A stretch of DNA of 64,000 bases, taken from contig JAIMBL010000001.1 in assembly GCA_023511615.1 (NCBI GenBank), forward strand, positions 1 to 64,000. The letters run 5' to 3'. The position numbers and the translations under genes were made by a program. Source of the stretch: Leptolyngbyaceae cyanobacterium HOT.MB2.61 (GTDB taxonomy: Bacteria > Cyanobacteriota > Cyanobacteriia > Leptolyngbyales > Leptolyngbyaceae). Each line of letters opens with the position of its first letter. The first letter of the stretch is position 1. This document shows, piece after piece, positions 51,687-61,064 of the stretch. A model generated the notes under the pieces. It did not search any database. It was given only the letters and a program-made list of their open reading frames with translations, and had not been told where the DNA came from.

Positions 51687-52625
51687 CTACGCCCTCGGTT
51701 TTCGCCTCAGTTTGCCAGTTCCTTTAGCAGCCTCAGAAGATTGGGAAGCTGAGTCATTGTCATTCAAATCCATCGGTAATTCAGGGTCAGAAGGTTCAGA
51801 AAAAGCCTGGGAATCGCTGCTATCAACTTGAACACTAGAACGTGTCAGATCTGAAACAGGTTCCATTGGCAATGCCTCAACCTCTTTCACCACAGGCTGT
51901 TCAGCCATTGCCAGCGTTTTTTGCTGTTGCTTGAGATCGGGTAATGCAACCAGTTCTTTTTCGGTTTCCTTCGTAGTAACGGGGAGACGGAGTGGCTGTA
52001 GTTCTTCGATCCAGCAGCTTGCCAGAGGTAGAGTTTGATCCAGATCATCCAGGGGACGGGGCACCAGCATCACGGCGTGCAATTCGCCAATCCGCTCCGC
52101 TTCAACCATGCCCACATCCAGCGCCACCGCCACGTTTGCCACCGAACCCCGAATAATGGCCGTACACAATCCCGACCCGATCGTTTCATAGGCTGCCAGC
52201 ACCACATCTGCGGCTTTCAGCATGGCATCGGCAGCACCCACCATCGCGGGAAACCCTCGCGTTTCTAGCAAACCCACGGCCTGATTACTGAGTTTGCTGT
52301 GTCCCCGGCCTGTGGCCAGCTGGGCCAGTCGATTGCCGATCGGCAGCACCGCTTCCAGGTTGGGCATTGGGCGCGGAATCACCAGGGTTGAGAGTTGTTG
52401 CCCAAATTGGGCGGCCCGTTCAGCCCCTTCCTGAACGGCCAGCCGCACATCCGCAACCCCACCCCGGACGATCGCGGTACAGTGCCCACCCCCAATCTTT
52501 TCATACCCAACCAGCGTCACTCCAGACGACTTCAGCATGTGGTCAGCAATCCCCACAATGGCAGGAAAACTTTGGGCAGAGACAAGCCCCAGCGCAGTAT
52601 CTGTAAAGTCTTCTCGGCGACTCAT
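51687..52625 (-). CDS. ccmO: Carboxysome shell protein CcmO (tandem BMC)
   Basis: About 312 residues. Two bacterial-microcompartment domains in tandem: ALGLVSAQSFPAIVGIADHM with [18 protein letters not shown], and AVGLLETRGFPAMVGAADAM with LAAYETIGSGLCTAIIRG. A pseudohexameric trimer is expected in the beta-carboxysome facets or edges. After the second domain comes an acidic, low-complexity tail of about 100 residues (KETEKELVALPDLKQQQK ... DLNDNDSASQSS, ending in basic KLRRKPRA), longer than the core requires. It is the last gene of the ccm operon; the first residues (MSRRED) follow an in-frame Met three codons upstream. Confidence 0.93.
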   Translation of the reverse strand: MSRREDFTDTALGLVSAQSFPAIVGIADHMLKSSGVTLVGYEKIGGGHCTAIVRGGVADVRLAVQEGAERAAQFGQQLSTLVIPRPMPNLEAVLPIGNRLAQLATGRGHSKLSNQAVGLLETRGFPAMVGAADAMLKAADVVLAAYETIGSGLCTAIIRGSVANVAVALDVGMVEAERIGELHAVMLVPRPLDDLDQTLPLASCWIEELQPLRLPVTTKETEKELVALPDLKQQQKTLAMAEQPVVKEVEALPMEPVSDLTRSSVQVDSSDSQAFSEPSDPELPMDLNDNDSASQSSEAAKGTGKLRRKPRA

Positions 52626-52741
52626 CGATCCCAAAAACCGTGGTTTTCTTCAGTACTACTATCCTAACTGCCAGGCCCATCTTCTACTGCACGGATATAG
52701 TCAGGTGTGGACATTTGCCATCACTCAACGGGAGCCATTTG

Positions 52742-53365
52742 TTAGTCCTCCCACGGGTCATTAGAAGTTGTCAGTTTCCCCGATTTGGGTGGCAATTCAG
52801 AACCCCTCCGGCTATGAGGAAACATTTTGACCAGCAGTTGATTGACGTAGACCTGCCCGTAGACATTCACGCCAGAGCTTTCAACGGGTTGAACAGACTC
52901 GATCGCCTCATTGGTGGAAGTCGCAGAAGCCGCCTGCCCGTTTTGCTGAGATTCCGGGGCAGGATAGGTCACGGTATCGGTTGCTTGCAGTTCGTCGGTG
53001 TCGATGCGGCGGCTGGTGTCTCCAATCAGGGAACCCGGAGGAATAATCTGCCCCCGCTCCACCGAACTATTGAGAATGGTGGTGGCAGACCCAAGACAGG
53101 CTTTTGCTCCAACCATCACATTTCCAATCAACAGTACTTCTGCACCAACATTGGCCCCCTCCCCCACTTCGATGGTGCCGTTGCTGGCATGAAGAATAGA
53201 CCCAATACCAATACAGGCTCCAGTTTTGATAATGACCCGACAATTTGGCTCTGCTTGAAGCAAAACTCCCGGGGCGATCGCAGCCCCATCCTGAATCGTC
53301 ACATCCCCACTGATGTAATAGTGGGAAGTACTGATTGGTCGCAACTGGAGTGGCGGCAAAGACAT
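52742..53365 (-). CDS. ccmN: Carboxysome assembly protein CcmN
   Basis: About 207 residues from MSLPPLQLRP, preceded by AGAGG at a good distance; upstream Mets at 53386 and 53452 are less likely. Left-handed beta-helix of hexapeptide repeats at about 12-115 (ISGDVTIQDGAAIAPGVLLQ). Then a flexible Gln/Ser/Thr-rich linker and the C-terminal encapsulation peptide (NVYGQVYVNQLLVKMF) that binds shell CcmK. CcmN bridges CcmM/Rubisco aggregate to the shell. Here about 25 more residues (SELPPKSGKLTTSNDPWED) follow the peptide, which in most CcmN is closer to the end. Confidence 0.9.
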   Translation of the reverse strand: MSLPPLQLRPISTSHYYISGDVTIQDGAAIAPGVLLQAEPNCRVIIKTGACIGIGSILHASNGTIEVGEGANVGAEVLLIGNVMVGAKACLGSATTILNSSVERGQIIPPGSLIGDTSRRIDTDELQATDTVTYPAPESQQNGQAASATSTNEAIESVQPVESSGVNVYGQVYVNQLLVKMFPHSRRGSELPPKSGKLTTSNDPWED

Positions 53366-53574
53366 CGGCAAAACCTCTTCAACCATTGCGGGATCAGAGC
53401 TTAGAGCATTGACCTGAGAATACTCCCTCAGCCCTCTAAACTCGAATCCCAATCGAAAAACGAGACCTCCTGCAAACGTTCTTTAAGCTAGTTGCGTTTT
53501 CGTAACTAAACTTTAGGACTACAAAAGGTCAATAGCCTCCTGCCAACGTCTCCTATACCCTTCAAGCGGATTGT

Positions 53575-55614
53575 TTAGCGAATAACCGCTTCCCCCGGCT
53601 TGTGAATGATCGTTTCCACCACACGCCGCTTGGATTTAGGGTCAATCCCAATCAATCGCACATAGTCATCGGGATGCTCATTTAGGAAAGCTTGCAGAGA
53701 CGATACAAAGTCCGCTTCCCGATTTCCCTGAATTGTTCCCGTTTGCCAGGAACTGGTCTTATACCGGCGTTGGTCGGCATACTCAACCCCAATCCGGTAA
53801 CTCTGGGCCAGCAACTGACGCACTTGGTCTGTAATCTTGCCATTCCCAACCTGGACTCCACCAGCAACCTTAGTACTGTGGGAACTGGATGAAGCAGGAG
53901 CCGCCGTAAATGCCCGACCAGAAGTACCGCCAACCTGTTTGCCATTAGGCCGATGGATGATCCGCTCAACCACCCGCCGCCTGGCTTTAGGATCAATGCC
54001 AACCAATCTTACATAGTCCCGGCTGTGTTCAGCTAAGAAGGATTCCAGGGTTGCGATCGCCTCCGATTCTCGCCTGGCCTGAACAGGGGGCGCACTATTC
54101 CACGAACTCGTTCTGAACCGCCGCTCATCGGCGTACTCTAACCCGATCTGCAAACCTTGAGCGATCAACTGGCTAACCTGTTGCACCACATCCGGAGCCA
54201 ACCGGCTTGTGGACGCATAGCCGCCGGGTGCCGACGAACTGGGAGCAGTGTAGGACTGACTGCTTCCCCCTCTGTGCTGCGCCACCATCTTCCGATTGGG
54301 GCGCTGAATAATCATCTCACCCAGGCGGCGCTTCGCCCTCGGATCAATCCCAAACATACGCACATACTCGCCCGCATGTTCAGCCATACAGGCTTCCAGC
54401 GCAGACAGCACCTCCGTCTCTCGACTGGATTGAATTGGGGAGCAACTATGCCAGGAAGAGGTTTGAAATCGGCGAGCATCCGCATGTTCAGTACCAATTC
54501 GAGCACCCTGAGCCAAAAGATGGCGCACCAGATCCACAGCCTCTCCCGGCAGCCGACCCTGGGGAACCTGACCATTGGAAGCAGCAGTCGTTGTCGGACG
54601 GTAACCTGACTGGGGTGCAGCGGCCCGGTAACCAGAACCATTATTGGGCACTTGCACTGGCTTGCCACCTGGACGCTGAATAATTGTCTCCAGCACCCGC
54701 TTCTTCGCTTTTGGATCAATCCCAATCAGGCGCACATACTGACCACTGTGCTCCGACAGACAGGCCTGTAAATCTGCCAGCACATCTGCCTCACGGCTAG
54801 ATTGAATAGGAGCACAACTCTTCCAGGAGCTCGTCTGAAAGCGCCGCTCATCCGCGTATTCGGTACCGATGCGGTAGCCCTGTGCCAGCAATTGCCGCAC
54901 ATGGTTGACGACATGGGCATCTAAACTACCATTCGCCTGGCTGTAAGAATAGGTATTCATTTCTGACCAACCGGAAGTACTGGATTGACTTTGTTCATCG
55001 CGAACGGAAGTGATACAGGCAACATTCTCCGCACACTGATAGCCCGATCGCAACGCATGATTAACACCGACCACATGGGTCGCAAACTGAATATCTGACT
55101 CCTTCACACTTGGCAACCGATCCGCCTGTTCCTGGCTGGTGATGACCGACCCAGAAGGAACATACCGCCCCGGCGGAATCTCCACATCCTGAATCAGAAC
55201 GTGCATCATGATGATGCAGCCATCCCCCACTCGCGCATTAAACACGGTAGACCGGAAACCAATGAAGCAGTTGTTTCCAATGTAGGCAGGACCGTGAATC
55301 AAGGCCATGTGGGTAATGGAAGTGCTATTCCCAATCCAGACAGAGTAGGAATTGCCATCATCCCCAACCACACGGCCTCTCTCCAGACCATGAATAACAA
55401 CGCCATCCTGAACATTCGTTCCATCACCAATGCGAAAGGGGGCTCCCTCATCTGCGCGGATCGATGTCCCCGGCGCAATTAAAACGTTGGCACCAATGCG
55501 AACGTCCCCAATCAAGTTCGAGAAAGAATGGACATAGGCCGACTCATGAATTTGGGGTTCGGCTAAATTTCTCGACCAGGGAGTAGGAGGAGCCGCACTG
55601 CTACGGACCGCCAT
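53575..55614 (-). CDS. ccmM: Carboxysome scaffold protein CcmM (gamma-CA plus four SSUL domains)
   Basis: 679 residues. The N-terminal gamma-carbonic anhydrase domain (1-205) has the zinc His set (His75 in VVIHG, His102 and His107 in THMALIHGP) and the cysteine pair Cys194/Cys200 ([10 protein letters not shown]), at the same numbers as the redox disulfide known in Thermosynechococcus CcmM. Four Rubisco small-subunit-like domains follow, each with an (R/Q)IG(T/L/V)E(Y/H)AD(E/A/Q)RR block and TSSW. Met219, just before the first SSUL, could start the short scaffold form (M35-like), though no strong ribosome site precedes it. Full-length start: GGAGAG before ATG. It clusters Rubisco inside the shell. 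Confidence 0.96.
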   Translation of the reverse strand: MAVRSSAAPPTPWSRNLAEPQIHESAYVHSFSNLIGDVRIGANVLIAPGTSIRADEGAPFRIGDGTNVQDGVVIHGLERGRVVGDDGNSYSVWIGNSTSITHMALIHGPAYIGNNCFIGFRSTVFNARVGDGCIIMMHVLIQDVEIPPGRYVPSGSVITSQEQADRLPSVKESDIQFATHVVGVNHALRSGYQCAENVACITSVRDEQSQSSTSGWSEMNTYSYSQANGSLDAHVVNHVRQLLAQGYRIGTEYADERRFQTSSWKSCAPIQSSREADVLADLQACLSEHSGQYVRLIGIDPKAKKRVLETIIQRPGGKPVQVPNNGSGYRAAAPQSGYRPTTTAASNGQVPQGRLPGEAVDLVRHLLAQGARIGTEHADARRFQTSSWHSCSPIQSSRETEVLSALEACMAEHAGEYVRMFGIDPRAKRRLGEMIIQRPNRKMVAQHRGGSSQSYTAPSSSAPGGYASTSRLAPDVVQQVSQLIAQGLQIGLEYADERRFRTSSWNSAPPVQARRESEAIATLESFLAEHSRDYVRLVGIDPKARRRVVERIIHRPNGKQVGGTSGRAFTAAPASSSSHSTKVAGGVQVGNGKITDQVRQLLAQSYRIGVEYADQRRYKTSSWQTGTIQGNREADFVSSLQAFLNEHPDDYVRLIGIDPKSKRRVVETIIHKPGEAVIR

Positions 55615-55753
55615 AAAATACTCTCCAATAAAAACGCAATGCAGGTAGCGGTGAGCAGGATAGAAGGAGCCAGAGGTCAGGAGCCAGGAGTCAGCACGAA
55701 AAGTTCAAAATAGCGATTCCAGTTTCTGAATTCTGGCTTCTGAGTTCTCTCCC

Positions 55754-56053
55754 TCAATATTGATCTTTCTTGCTATAGAGCAAACGATTATCCACACTCA
55801 CCGTATCGATAATCGCAATTACTGCAGCATCGAGTGGGCGTTGCTCACTGCCTGGAACCTGTCGGGCTGCACTACCCCGGCTAACCAGGACCCATTCACC
55901 AACCCCTGCACCTACACTGTCAGCAGCCACTTCGTACTTGGGCAGTGGCTGCCCTTCGTCATCCATCAACTGCACTACCAGAAACTTAATCCCTCTCAGG
56001 CTTGGTTCCTTTTGGGTGCTGGTGACGGTGCCACGAACTCTGGCAATCTGCAT
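55754..56053 (-). CDS. ccmL: Carboxysome vertex protein CcmL
   Basis: 99 residues, the normal length. Bacterial microcompartment vertex (BMV) protein: MQIARVRGTVTSTQKEPSLR, KFLVVQLMDDEGQPL, ADSVGAGVGEWVLVSRGSAA and DAAVIAIIDTV. It forms the pentamers that close the icosahedral shell. The ATG is preceded by AGGAA, and the gene begins 9 bases after the ccmK1 stop. Confidence 0.96.
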   Translation of the reverse strand: MQIARVRGTVTSTQKEPSLRGIKFLVVQLMDDEGQPLPKYEVAADSVGAGVGEWVLVSRGSAARQVPGSEQRPLDAAVIAIIDTVSVDNRLLYSKKDQY

Positions 56054-56062
56054 TAGTTCCTA

Positions 56063-56404
56063 CTACGAGCGGTTCAGGGGACGAATGCCACTCACGCTCT
56101 CACGGAAGGGCTCTACTGCCTCGGTGTAGCGAATCGGCAGAACATATTCTAGGTTTTCGTGGGGGCGGGCGATGATGTGGGTGGAAAGTACCTGCCCCCC
56201 ATTGACGCGCTTCACATTCTCAATCCCAGCGGCAACAGAAGCCTGCACCTCAGACACGTCGCCACGCACAATCACGGTAACGCGACCACTGCCAATCTTT
56301 TCATAACCAACCAAGGTTACGCGAGCCGCCTTCACCATGGCGTCAGCCGCTTCTACAACCGCTGGGAACCCTAGCGTCTCAACCATTCCAACTGCAATTG
56401 CCAT
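56063..56404 (-). CDS. ccmK1: Carboxysome shell hexamer protein CcmK1
   Basis: 113 residues, a single BMC domain. [37 protein letters not shown] (pore loop KIGSGR) and [14 protein letters not shown]. It is almost identical to the upstream ccmK over the first 100 residues but has a longer tail ([13 protein letters not shown]), as CcmK1 does in Synechocystis. The GGGAG ribosome site is well placed. Second gene of the operon. Confidence 0.94.
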   Translation of the reverse strand: MAIAVGMVETLGFPAVVEAADAMVKAARVTLVGYEKIGSGRVTVIVRGDVSEVQASVAAGIENVKRVNGGQVLSTHIIARPHENLEYVLPIRYTEAVEPFRESVSGIRPLNRS

Positions 56405-56501
56405 TTTTGTTACTCCCTTCCATGAACTGTTACTCGGTCAAATCTTAGTCGAATTACATGATTTGAAGTCGCTAACCGCTGTTCGCTGTCAGCCACTGTC
56501 G

Positions 56502-56810
56502 TCACGTTCGGAACTGCTCAACTGCTTCGGTGTAGCGAATCGGCAGCACATACTCCAGGTTTTCGTGGGGGCGAGCAATGATATGAGTGGAAAGCACCTC
56601 GCCGCCATTCACCCGCTTAGCAGACTCAATTCCAGCCGCAACAGAAGCTTGAACTTCAGATACGTCTCCTCGTACGATGACGGTAACTCGACCGCTGCCG
56701 ATCTTTTCGTAGCCCACCAGGGTCACACGAGCTGCCTTCACCATGGCATCAGCCGCTTCTACAACGGCAGGAAAGCCTCTGGTCTCAATCATTCCCACTG
56801 CGATTGGCAT
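56502..56810 (-). CDS. ccmK2: Carboxysome shell hexamer protein CcmK2
   Basis: 102 residues, a single BMC domain ([20 protein letters not shown], pore [21 protein letters not shown]). It is the main shell-facet hexamer and the first gene of the ccmK2-K1-L-M-N-O operon. AGGAGA stands 6 bases before the ATG. The near-identity to CcmK1 at protein level, with many synonymous DNA differences, shows an old duplication under strong selection. Confidence 0.95.
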   Translation of the reverse strand: MPIAVGMIETRGFPAVVEAADAMVKAARVTLVGYEKIGSGRVTVIVRGDVSEVQASVAAGIESAKRVNGGEVLSTHIIARPHENLEYVLPIRYTEAVEQFRT

Positions 56811-57196
56811 TGTTGGTCTCCTGATAAGTGAAACTAATAGTAATAATAAGGAATGAAAAATTGGACGGAAACGCCATCATTTCAAGCCTTATTGACGGTT
56901 TTTTACTGTGCCTAACCTAAGAATAGGGTGGTCGATGACTCTTGACAATATAAAGACCAATGATAGTTATAAATTTGATTCATTACTGAGAGTTATAAGT
57001 GAGCAAAAACAGTTAATGGGTAAAGCGAAGGCAGTATTTTTGCCCAGCTTTCACCTTTTAAGCACCCTAGATGGCAACCCAAAATTCAAACTCAAAACAT
57101 AAAGCTCTTGCTGGGAAGGAATTTCAAGCTGAGTTTGTGAGGATTAGTCCTCGGCGATCGCCCTCAGGATAGGTGCCTCAATCATCATAGACTTTT

Positions 57197-57215
57197 TTCA
57201 ATCTGTATAATTGAA
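57197..57215. promoter_or_regulatory. Candidate LysR-type operator
   Basis: Inverted repeat TTCAAT-CTGTATA-ATTGAA (6-bp arms, 7-base spacer), with TATAAT overlapping its right half. LTTRs such as NdhR/CcmR and CmpR control inorganic-carbon genes through T-n11-A-type sites. The fit here is a guess from position and symmetry. Confidence 0.3.
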
Positions 57216-57460
57216 TTCTTGATAAAATATAAGTTACAGTTATATATAAAAGTTAGTCTTTCTCCAAGAATGTTTTTCTAACGGCAACATTCTATTCTTT
57301 TCGAACAATTGGAGGGTTAAGCTAAGAGGCGGGTTAAGATTTTTTAGTTGCATTAAGTTGCAATACGGAAATACAGATGCATTCTCCAAAACTGATTCAG
57401 TTCAGGCTGGAGAGGTTTTAAGCTAACTGGATAACGCTTAATAGCGGTAGTCATTGTCGT

Positions 57461-57553
57461 TAGGACGGGGTGCAGGGGTGGAACCCCTGGCTGGGGGCGA
57501 AGCCCCCACTCCCTCTCTAATTTCAATGTCCTAACGCACTTGCGTAGAGCTAT
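57461..57553 (+). repeat. GC-rich palindromic repeat, family A
   Basis: TAGGACGGGGTGCAGGGGTG, the hairpin TGGGGGCGAAGCCCCCA, then GTCCTAACGCACTTGCGTAG and AGCTAT. TTAGGAC and GTCCTAA are inverted ends. It sits 40 bases upstream of ndhF4. Confidence 0.82.
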
Positions 57554-57592
57554 GAAAGCACGATAATCATTTAAGTTTTAAGGGCGATTTCG

Positions 57593-59428
57593 ATGGAACA
57601 GTTTCTCCTCCAGAACAGCTGGTGGATTCCCTGTTACGGATTCATTGGCGCAATCCTGACACTGCCCTGGGCAGTAGGAATTATTCGCCGCACCGGACCT
57701 CGACCAGCTGCTTATTTCAATCTGTTGATGACCATCATCTCCTTGGTGCACGGGTTTCTGGTATTCCGCATCACCCTGGGAGAAGACCCTCAACCCCTGG
57801 TCATTCACTGGTTTACAGCTGCCGATTTAGATTTGACGCTCATGCTAGATGTTTCCTCCGTTGGCATGGGTGCGGTTGAGCTCGTGACAGCATTGAGCCT
57901 GTTGGCCCAGCTTTTTGCTCTGGGTTATATGGAGAAGGACTGGGCACTGGCGCGATTCTTTGCCCTGATGGGTTTCTTTGAGGGGGCAATGAGTGGTTTA
58001 GCTTTGAGTGAGTCGCTGTTCCTGAGTTACGCCCTGCTGGAAATGCTGACCCTATCGACTTACCTGCTGGTCGGTTTCTGGTATGCCCAGCCCTTAGTCG
58101 TTACAGCGGCCCGCGATGCTTTTTTAACCAAACGGGTGGGGGATGTGCTGCTGCTGATGGGAGTTGTGGCACTGGCGACCCTGTCGGGTACGCTTAACTT
58201 CCCAGATTTGTATGAATGGGCCGAAACAGCGGAATTGTCGCCTACCGTATCGACGTTGCTGGGTCTGGCACTCATCTCTGGGCCAATCGGAAAGTGTGCC
58301 CAGTTTCCCCTCCACCTCTGGCTGGATGAGGCGATGGAGGGGCCCAATCCGGCTTCTATCCTGCGGAATTCAGTTGTGGTCGCCTGTGGAGCCTATGTTC
58401 TGATCAAGCTCCAGCCGATTTTGGTGTTATCTCCCGTTGCATCGATCGCTCTCATTGTGTTGGGAACCATGACTGCCATTGGGGCCTCCCTGGTGGCGAT
58501 CGCTCAGATTGACATCAAACGGGCGCTTTCCCACTCCACCAGTGCCTATCTGGGTCTGGTTTTTATCGCGGTGGGTACTCAGTGGACGGATGTGGCGCTG
58601 TTTGTTCTGCTTACCCACGCGATCGCCAAAGCTCTTTTGTTTATGAGCATTGGCTCTGTCATTCTCACCACCAGCAGCCAGGACATCACTGAAATGGGTG
58701 GTTTATGGTCGCGCATGCCCGCCACCTCAATCGCCTTTGTGGTCGGGGCTGTTGGGCTGGTTGGATTACTGCCTCTGGGTGGCTTCTGGGCCCTGTATGA
58801 AGGGGTTGACACCTACTGGTATGGACAGCCCTGGTTAGTGGTTGTGCTGTTAATTGTCAATGCCCTGTCTGCGTTTAATTTAACCCGTGTCTTTCGCCTG
58901 GTTTTCCTGGGGCCACCTCAGCCCAAGACTCGCCGTGCCCCAGAAGTTCCCTGGACAATGGCCGTACCGATGGTGGCCCTGACCATAACCACGCTGCTGG
59001 TTCCGGCTATCCTCCAGCGTCTTTACCTGTTGCCTGACTGGACCTATATCAACGGCCCCGCTGTAGTGCTGCTGATGCTGTCGGGAGCCATTGGTTTCGC
59101 TTTAGGTGCGACGATTCACCTGAACCGAACCTGGGCCAGACCGATTCAAACTCCCCTTAAGTTTGCCCAGGATTTACTGGCCTACGATTTCTACGTCGAT
59201 CAGCTCTATAAAGTAACAGTGGTTTGGCTGGTTGACCGGGTTTCGCGCTTAAACGCCTGGTTCGATCGCTACGTTCTTGATGGCGCTGTGAATTTTGTGG
59301 GTCTTGCCTCCATCTTTAGTGGAGAGAGCCTGAAGTACAGCGTCTCTGGTCAGTCCCAGTTTTACCTGTTGACGATTCTGATTGGCGTCAGCATTCTGGG
59401 CGCTCTTCTCACCTATCTTGTCTGGTAA
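57593..59428 (+). CDS. ndhF4: NDH-1 subunit NdhF, CO2-uptake type (probably NdhF4)
   Basis: 611 residues, 15-16 transmembrane helices. Antiporter-like core with FALMGFFEGAMSGLALSESL, LLGLALISGPIGKCAQFPLH, LWLDEAMEGPNPASILRNS (the KxxxxFPLHxWLPxAM-like motif) and IDIKRALSHSTSAYLGLVF. It opens WWIPCYGFIGAILTLPWAVG followed by RRTGPRPAAY, typical of the NdhF3/F4 branch rather than respiratory NdhF1. First gene of ndhF-ndhD-cupB; the partner CupB shows it belongs to the constitutive NDH-1MS' complex, so NdhF4 is preferred over NdhF3. Confidence 0.85.
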   Translation: MEQFLLQNSWWIPCYGFIGAILTLPWAVGIIRRTGPRPAAYFNLLMTIISLVHGFLVFRITLGEDPQPLVIHWFTAADLDLTLMLDVSSVGMGAVELVTALSLLAQLFALGYMEKDWALARFFALMGFFEGAMSGLALSESLFLSYALLEMLTLSTYLLVGFWYAQPLVVTAARDAFLTKRVGDVLLLMGVVALATLSGTLNFPDLYEWAETAELSPTVSTLLGLALISGPIGKCAQFPLHLWLDEAMEGPNPASILRNSVVVACGAYVLIKLQPILVLSPVASIALIVLGTMTAIGASLVAIAQIDIKRALSHSTSAYLGLVFIAVGTQWTDVALFVLLTHAIAKALLFMSIGSVILTTSSQDITEMGGLWSRMPATSIAFVVGAVGLVGLLPLGGFWALYEGVDTYWYGQPWLVVVLLIVNALSAFNLTRVFRLVFLGPPQPKTRRAPEVPWTMAVPMVALTITTLLVPAILQRLYLLPDWTYINGPAVVLLMLSGAIGFALGATIHLNRTWARPIQTPLKFAQDLLAYDFYVDQLYKVTVVWLVDRVSRLNAWFDRYVLDGAVNFVGLASIFSGESLKYSVSGQSQFYLLTILIGVSILGALLTYLVW

Positions 59429-59452
59429 TTTCTTCAACTGATTCCTTGCCCT

Positions 59453-60985
59453 ATGCTCAGCGCCCTGATTGTCATCCCCTTGTTGGGAGCTATCTTGATC
59501 GGATTATTGCCCCGTGTCAGTTCTTCTCACGCACAAACGGGAGCAGAGGTGCCCGATTACTCCCGTGCGATCGCGCTTCTGGCTGTGACGCTGGCTATCT
59601 TCTGGTCAGTCCTCTTAGGGTTTAAGTTTGACACCAGCATTTCCCATCTGCAATTTGTGGAGAACATGCCCTGGATCGATGCTCTTGGTCTGACCTACCG
59701 CCTGGGTTTGGATGGACTGTCATTACCACTCCTTGTGATCAACGCCCTCCTGACCTGGTTTGCCATCTACAGCACAGATGAATTGCTCCAGCGCCCCCGC
59801 CTTTATTACATGCTCATTCTAATGCTGAATGCGGGTGTCGCAGGTGCTTTTCTGGCTCAGGATCTCCTTCTTTTCTTCCTCTTCTATGAGATTGAGCTAA
59901 TTCCGCTTTACCTTTTAATTGCTATTTGGGGTGGTGCCCAACGGGGCTATGCTGCCACTAAGTTTTTGATTTATACCGCTATTTCGGGAGTTCTAATTCT
60001 GGCCGCATTTCTGGGGCTGACCTGGTTAAGCGGAGCGTCCTCTTTTGGATATGACCCCAGCCGAAGTCAATTTCTACCTCTGGCAACCCAGTTAATTCTG
60101 CTGGGCACGTTGCTGATTGGCTTTGGGATTAAGATTCCCTTGGTTCCTCTCCATACCTGGCTACCCGACGCCCACGTTGAGGCCTCAACTCCGATCTCAG
60201 TCCTGCTGGCGGGGGTTTTGCTGAAGCTGGGTACTTACGGTCTACTGCGGTTTGGGTTGGGTTTGTTCCCGGAAGCCTGGTCAGTGCTATCACCCTGGCT
60301 GGCAATCTGGGCCGTTGTCAGTGTGCTGTATGGGGCGTTTACCGCGATCGCCCAAAGCGATATGAAAAAAATGGTTGCCTACAGTTCCATTGCACACATG
60401 GGCTACATCCTGTTAGGGGCGGCAGCAGCAACCCCCCTCAGTATTCTGGGTACTGTTTTCCAGATGATCAGTCACGGATTGATTTCTGCCCTCCTGTTTC
60501 TGCTGGTTGGTGTCGTCCATAAGAAAACTGGTACCCGCGATATTAACATCCTGCATGGCCTGCTGACTCCAGAGCGGGGCTTACCTATTATTGGCAGTCT
60601 AATGATTGTTGGCGTCATGGCCAGTGCTGGGATTCCTGGCATGATGGGGTTCATTTCTGAATTCATCATCTTTCGTGGCAGTTTTCCAGTATTTCCGGTT
60701 CAAACACTTCTCTGCATGGTGGGTACTGGTTTAACCGCGGTTTACTTCTTGCTACTGGTCAACCGCAGCTTTTTTGGCCGCCTGCCCGTTCAGTTTTCAA
60801 ATCTGCCCCCAGTCCAGTGGTCAGAGCGCATTCCTGGTTTCCTTCTCGCCACAATGATTGTATTTTTGGGATTACAGCCCAGCTGGCTCGTGCAGTGGAC
60901 TGAAACTACAACCACAGCCATGCTCATCTCTTACCCCACCATTGGCGCAGTAGGCCACAGTTTGACTCAGAAGGATAAGGGATAG
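59453..60985 (+). CDS. ndhD4: NDH-1 subunit NdhD, CO2-uptake type (probably NdhD4)
   Basis: 510 residues, about 14 helices. MrpD/NuoM-like core: LLLFFLFYEIELIPLYLLIA, with the conserved Glu of NuoM TM5, then KIPLVPLHTWLPDAHVEAST, SDMKKMVAYSSIAHMGYILL and GIPGMMGFISEF. It is 24 bases after ndhF4 and 79 before cupB. The three proteins form the membrane arm tip that couples electron transfer and proton movement to CO2 hydration. Confidence 0.85.
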   Translation: MLSALIVIPLLGAILIGLLPRVSSSHAQTGAEVPDYSRAIALLAVTLAIFWSVLLGFKFDTSISHLQFVENMPWIDALGLTYRLGLDGLSLPLLVINALLTWFAIYSTDELLQRPRLYYMLILMLNAGVAGAFLAQDLLLFFLFYEIELIPLYLLIAIWGGAQRGYAATKFLIYTAISGVLILAAFLGLTWLSGASSFGYDPSRSQFLPLATQLILLGTLLIGFGIKIPLVPLHTWLPDAHVEASTPISVLLAGVLLKLGTYGLLRFGLGLFPEAWSVLSPWLAIWAVVSVLYGAFTAIAQSDMKKMVAYSSIAHMGYILLGAAAATPLSILGTVFQMISHGLISALLFLLVGVVHKKTGTRDINILHGLLTPERGLPIIGSLMIVGVMASAGIPGMMGFISEFIIFRGSFPVFPVQTLLCMVGTGLTAVYFLLLVNRSFFGRLPVQFSNLPPVQWSERIPGFLLATMIVFLGLQPSWLVQWTETTTTAMLISYPTIGAVGHSLTQKDKG

Positions 60986-61064
60986 GGATGAAGGCGACAG
61001 GCTACGGGCAACAGGCAACCCTAACCAACAACTAACAACTAACCATCTCCAACCCTTTCCTCCT

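Larger units (their letters stand above)
56811..57592. other. Divergent control region between the ccm and ndhF4 operons
   Basis: 782 bases without a credible gene; the 64-codon frame at 56908 lacks a ribosome site and family features. It holds an AT-rich core (57180-57300) with a TTCAAT...ATTGAA inverted repeat, a GCGATCGC site at 57154, and a family A repeat. Promoters for both operons are expected here but could not be fixed. Confidence 0.5.

Noticed and set aside
56908..57102. 64-codon plus-strand frame in the ccm/ndhF4 control region
   Set aside because: No ribosome-binding site and no recognisable pattern; low confidence compared with an AT-rich regulatory region.
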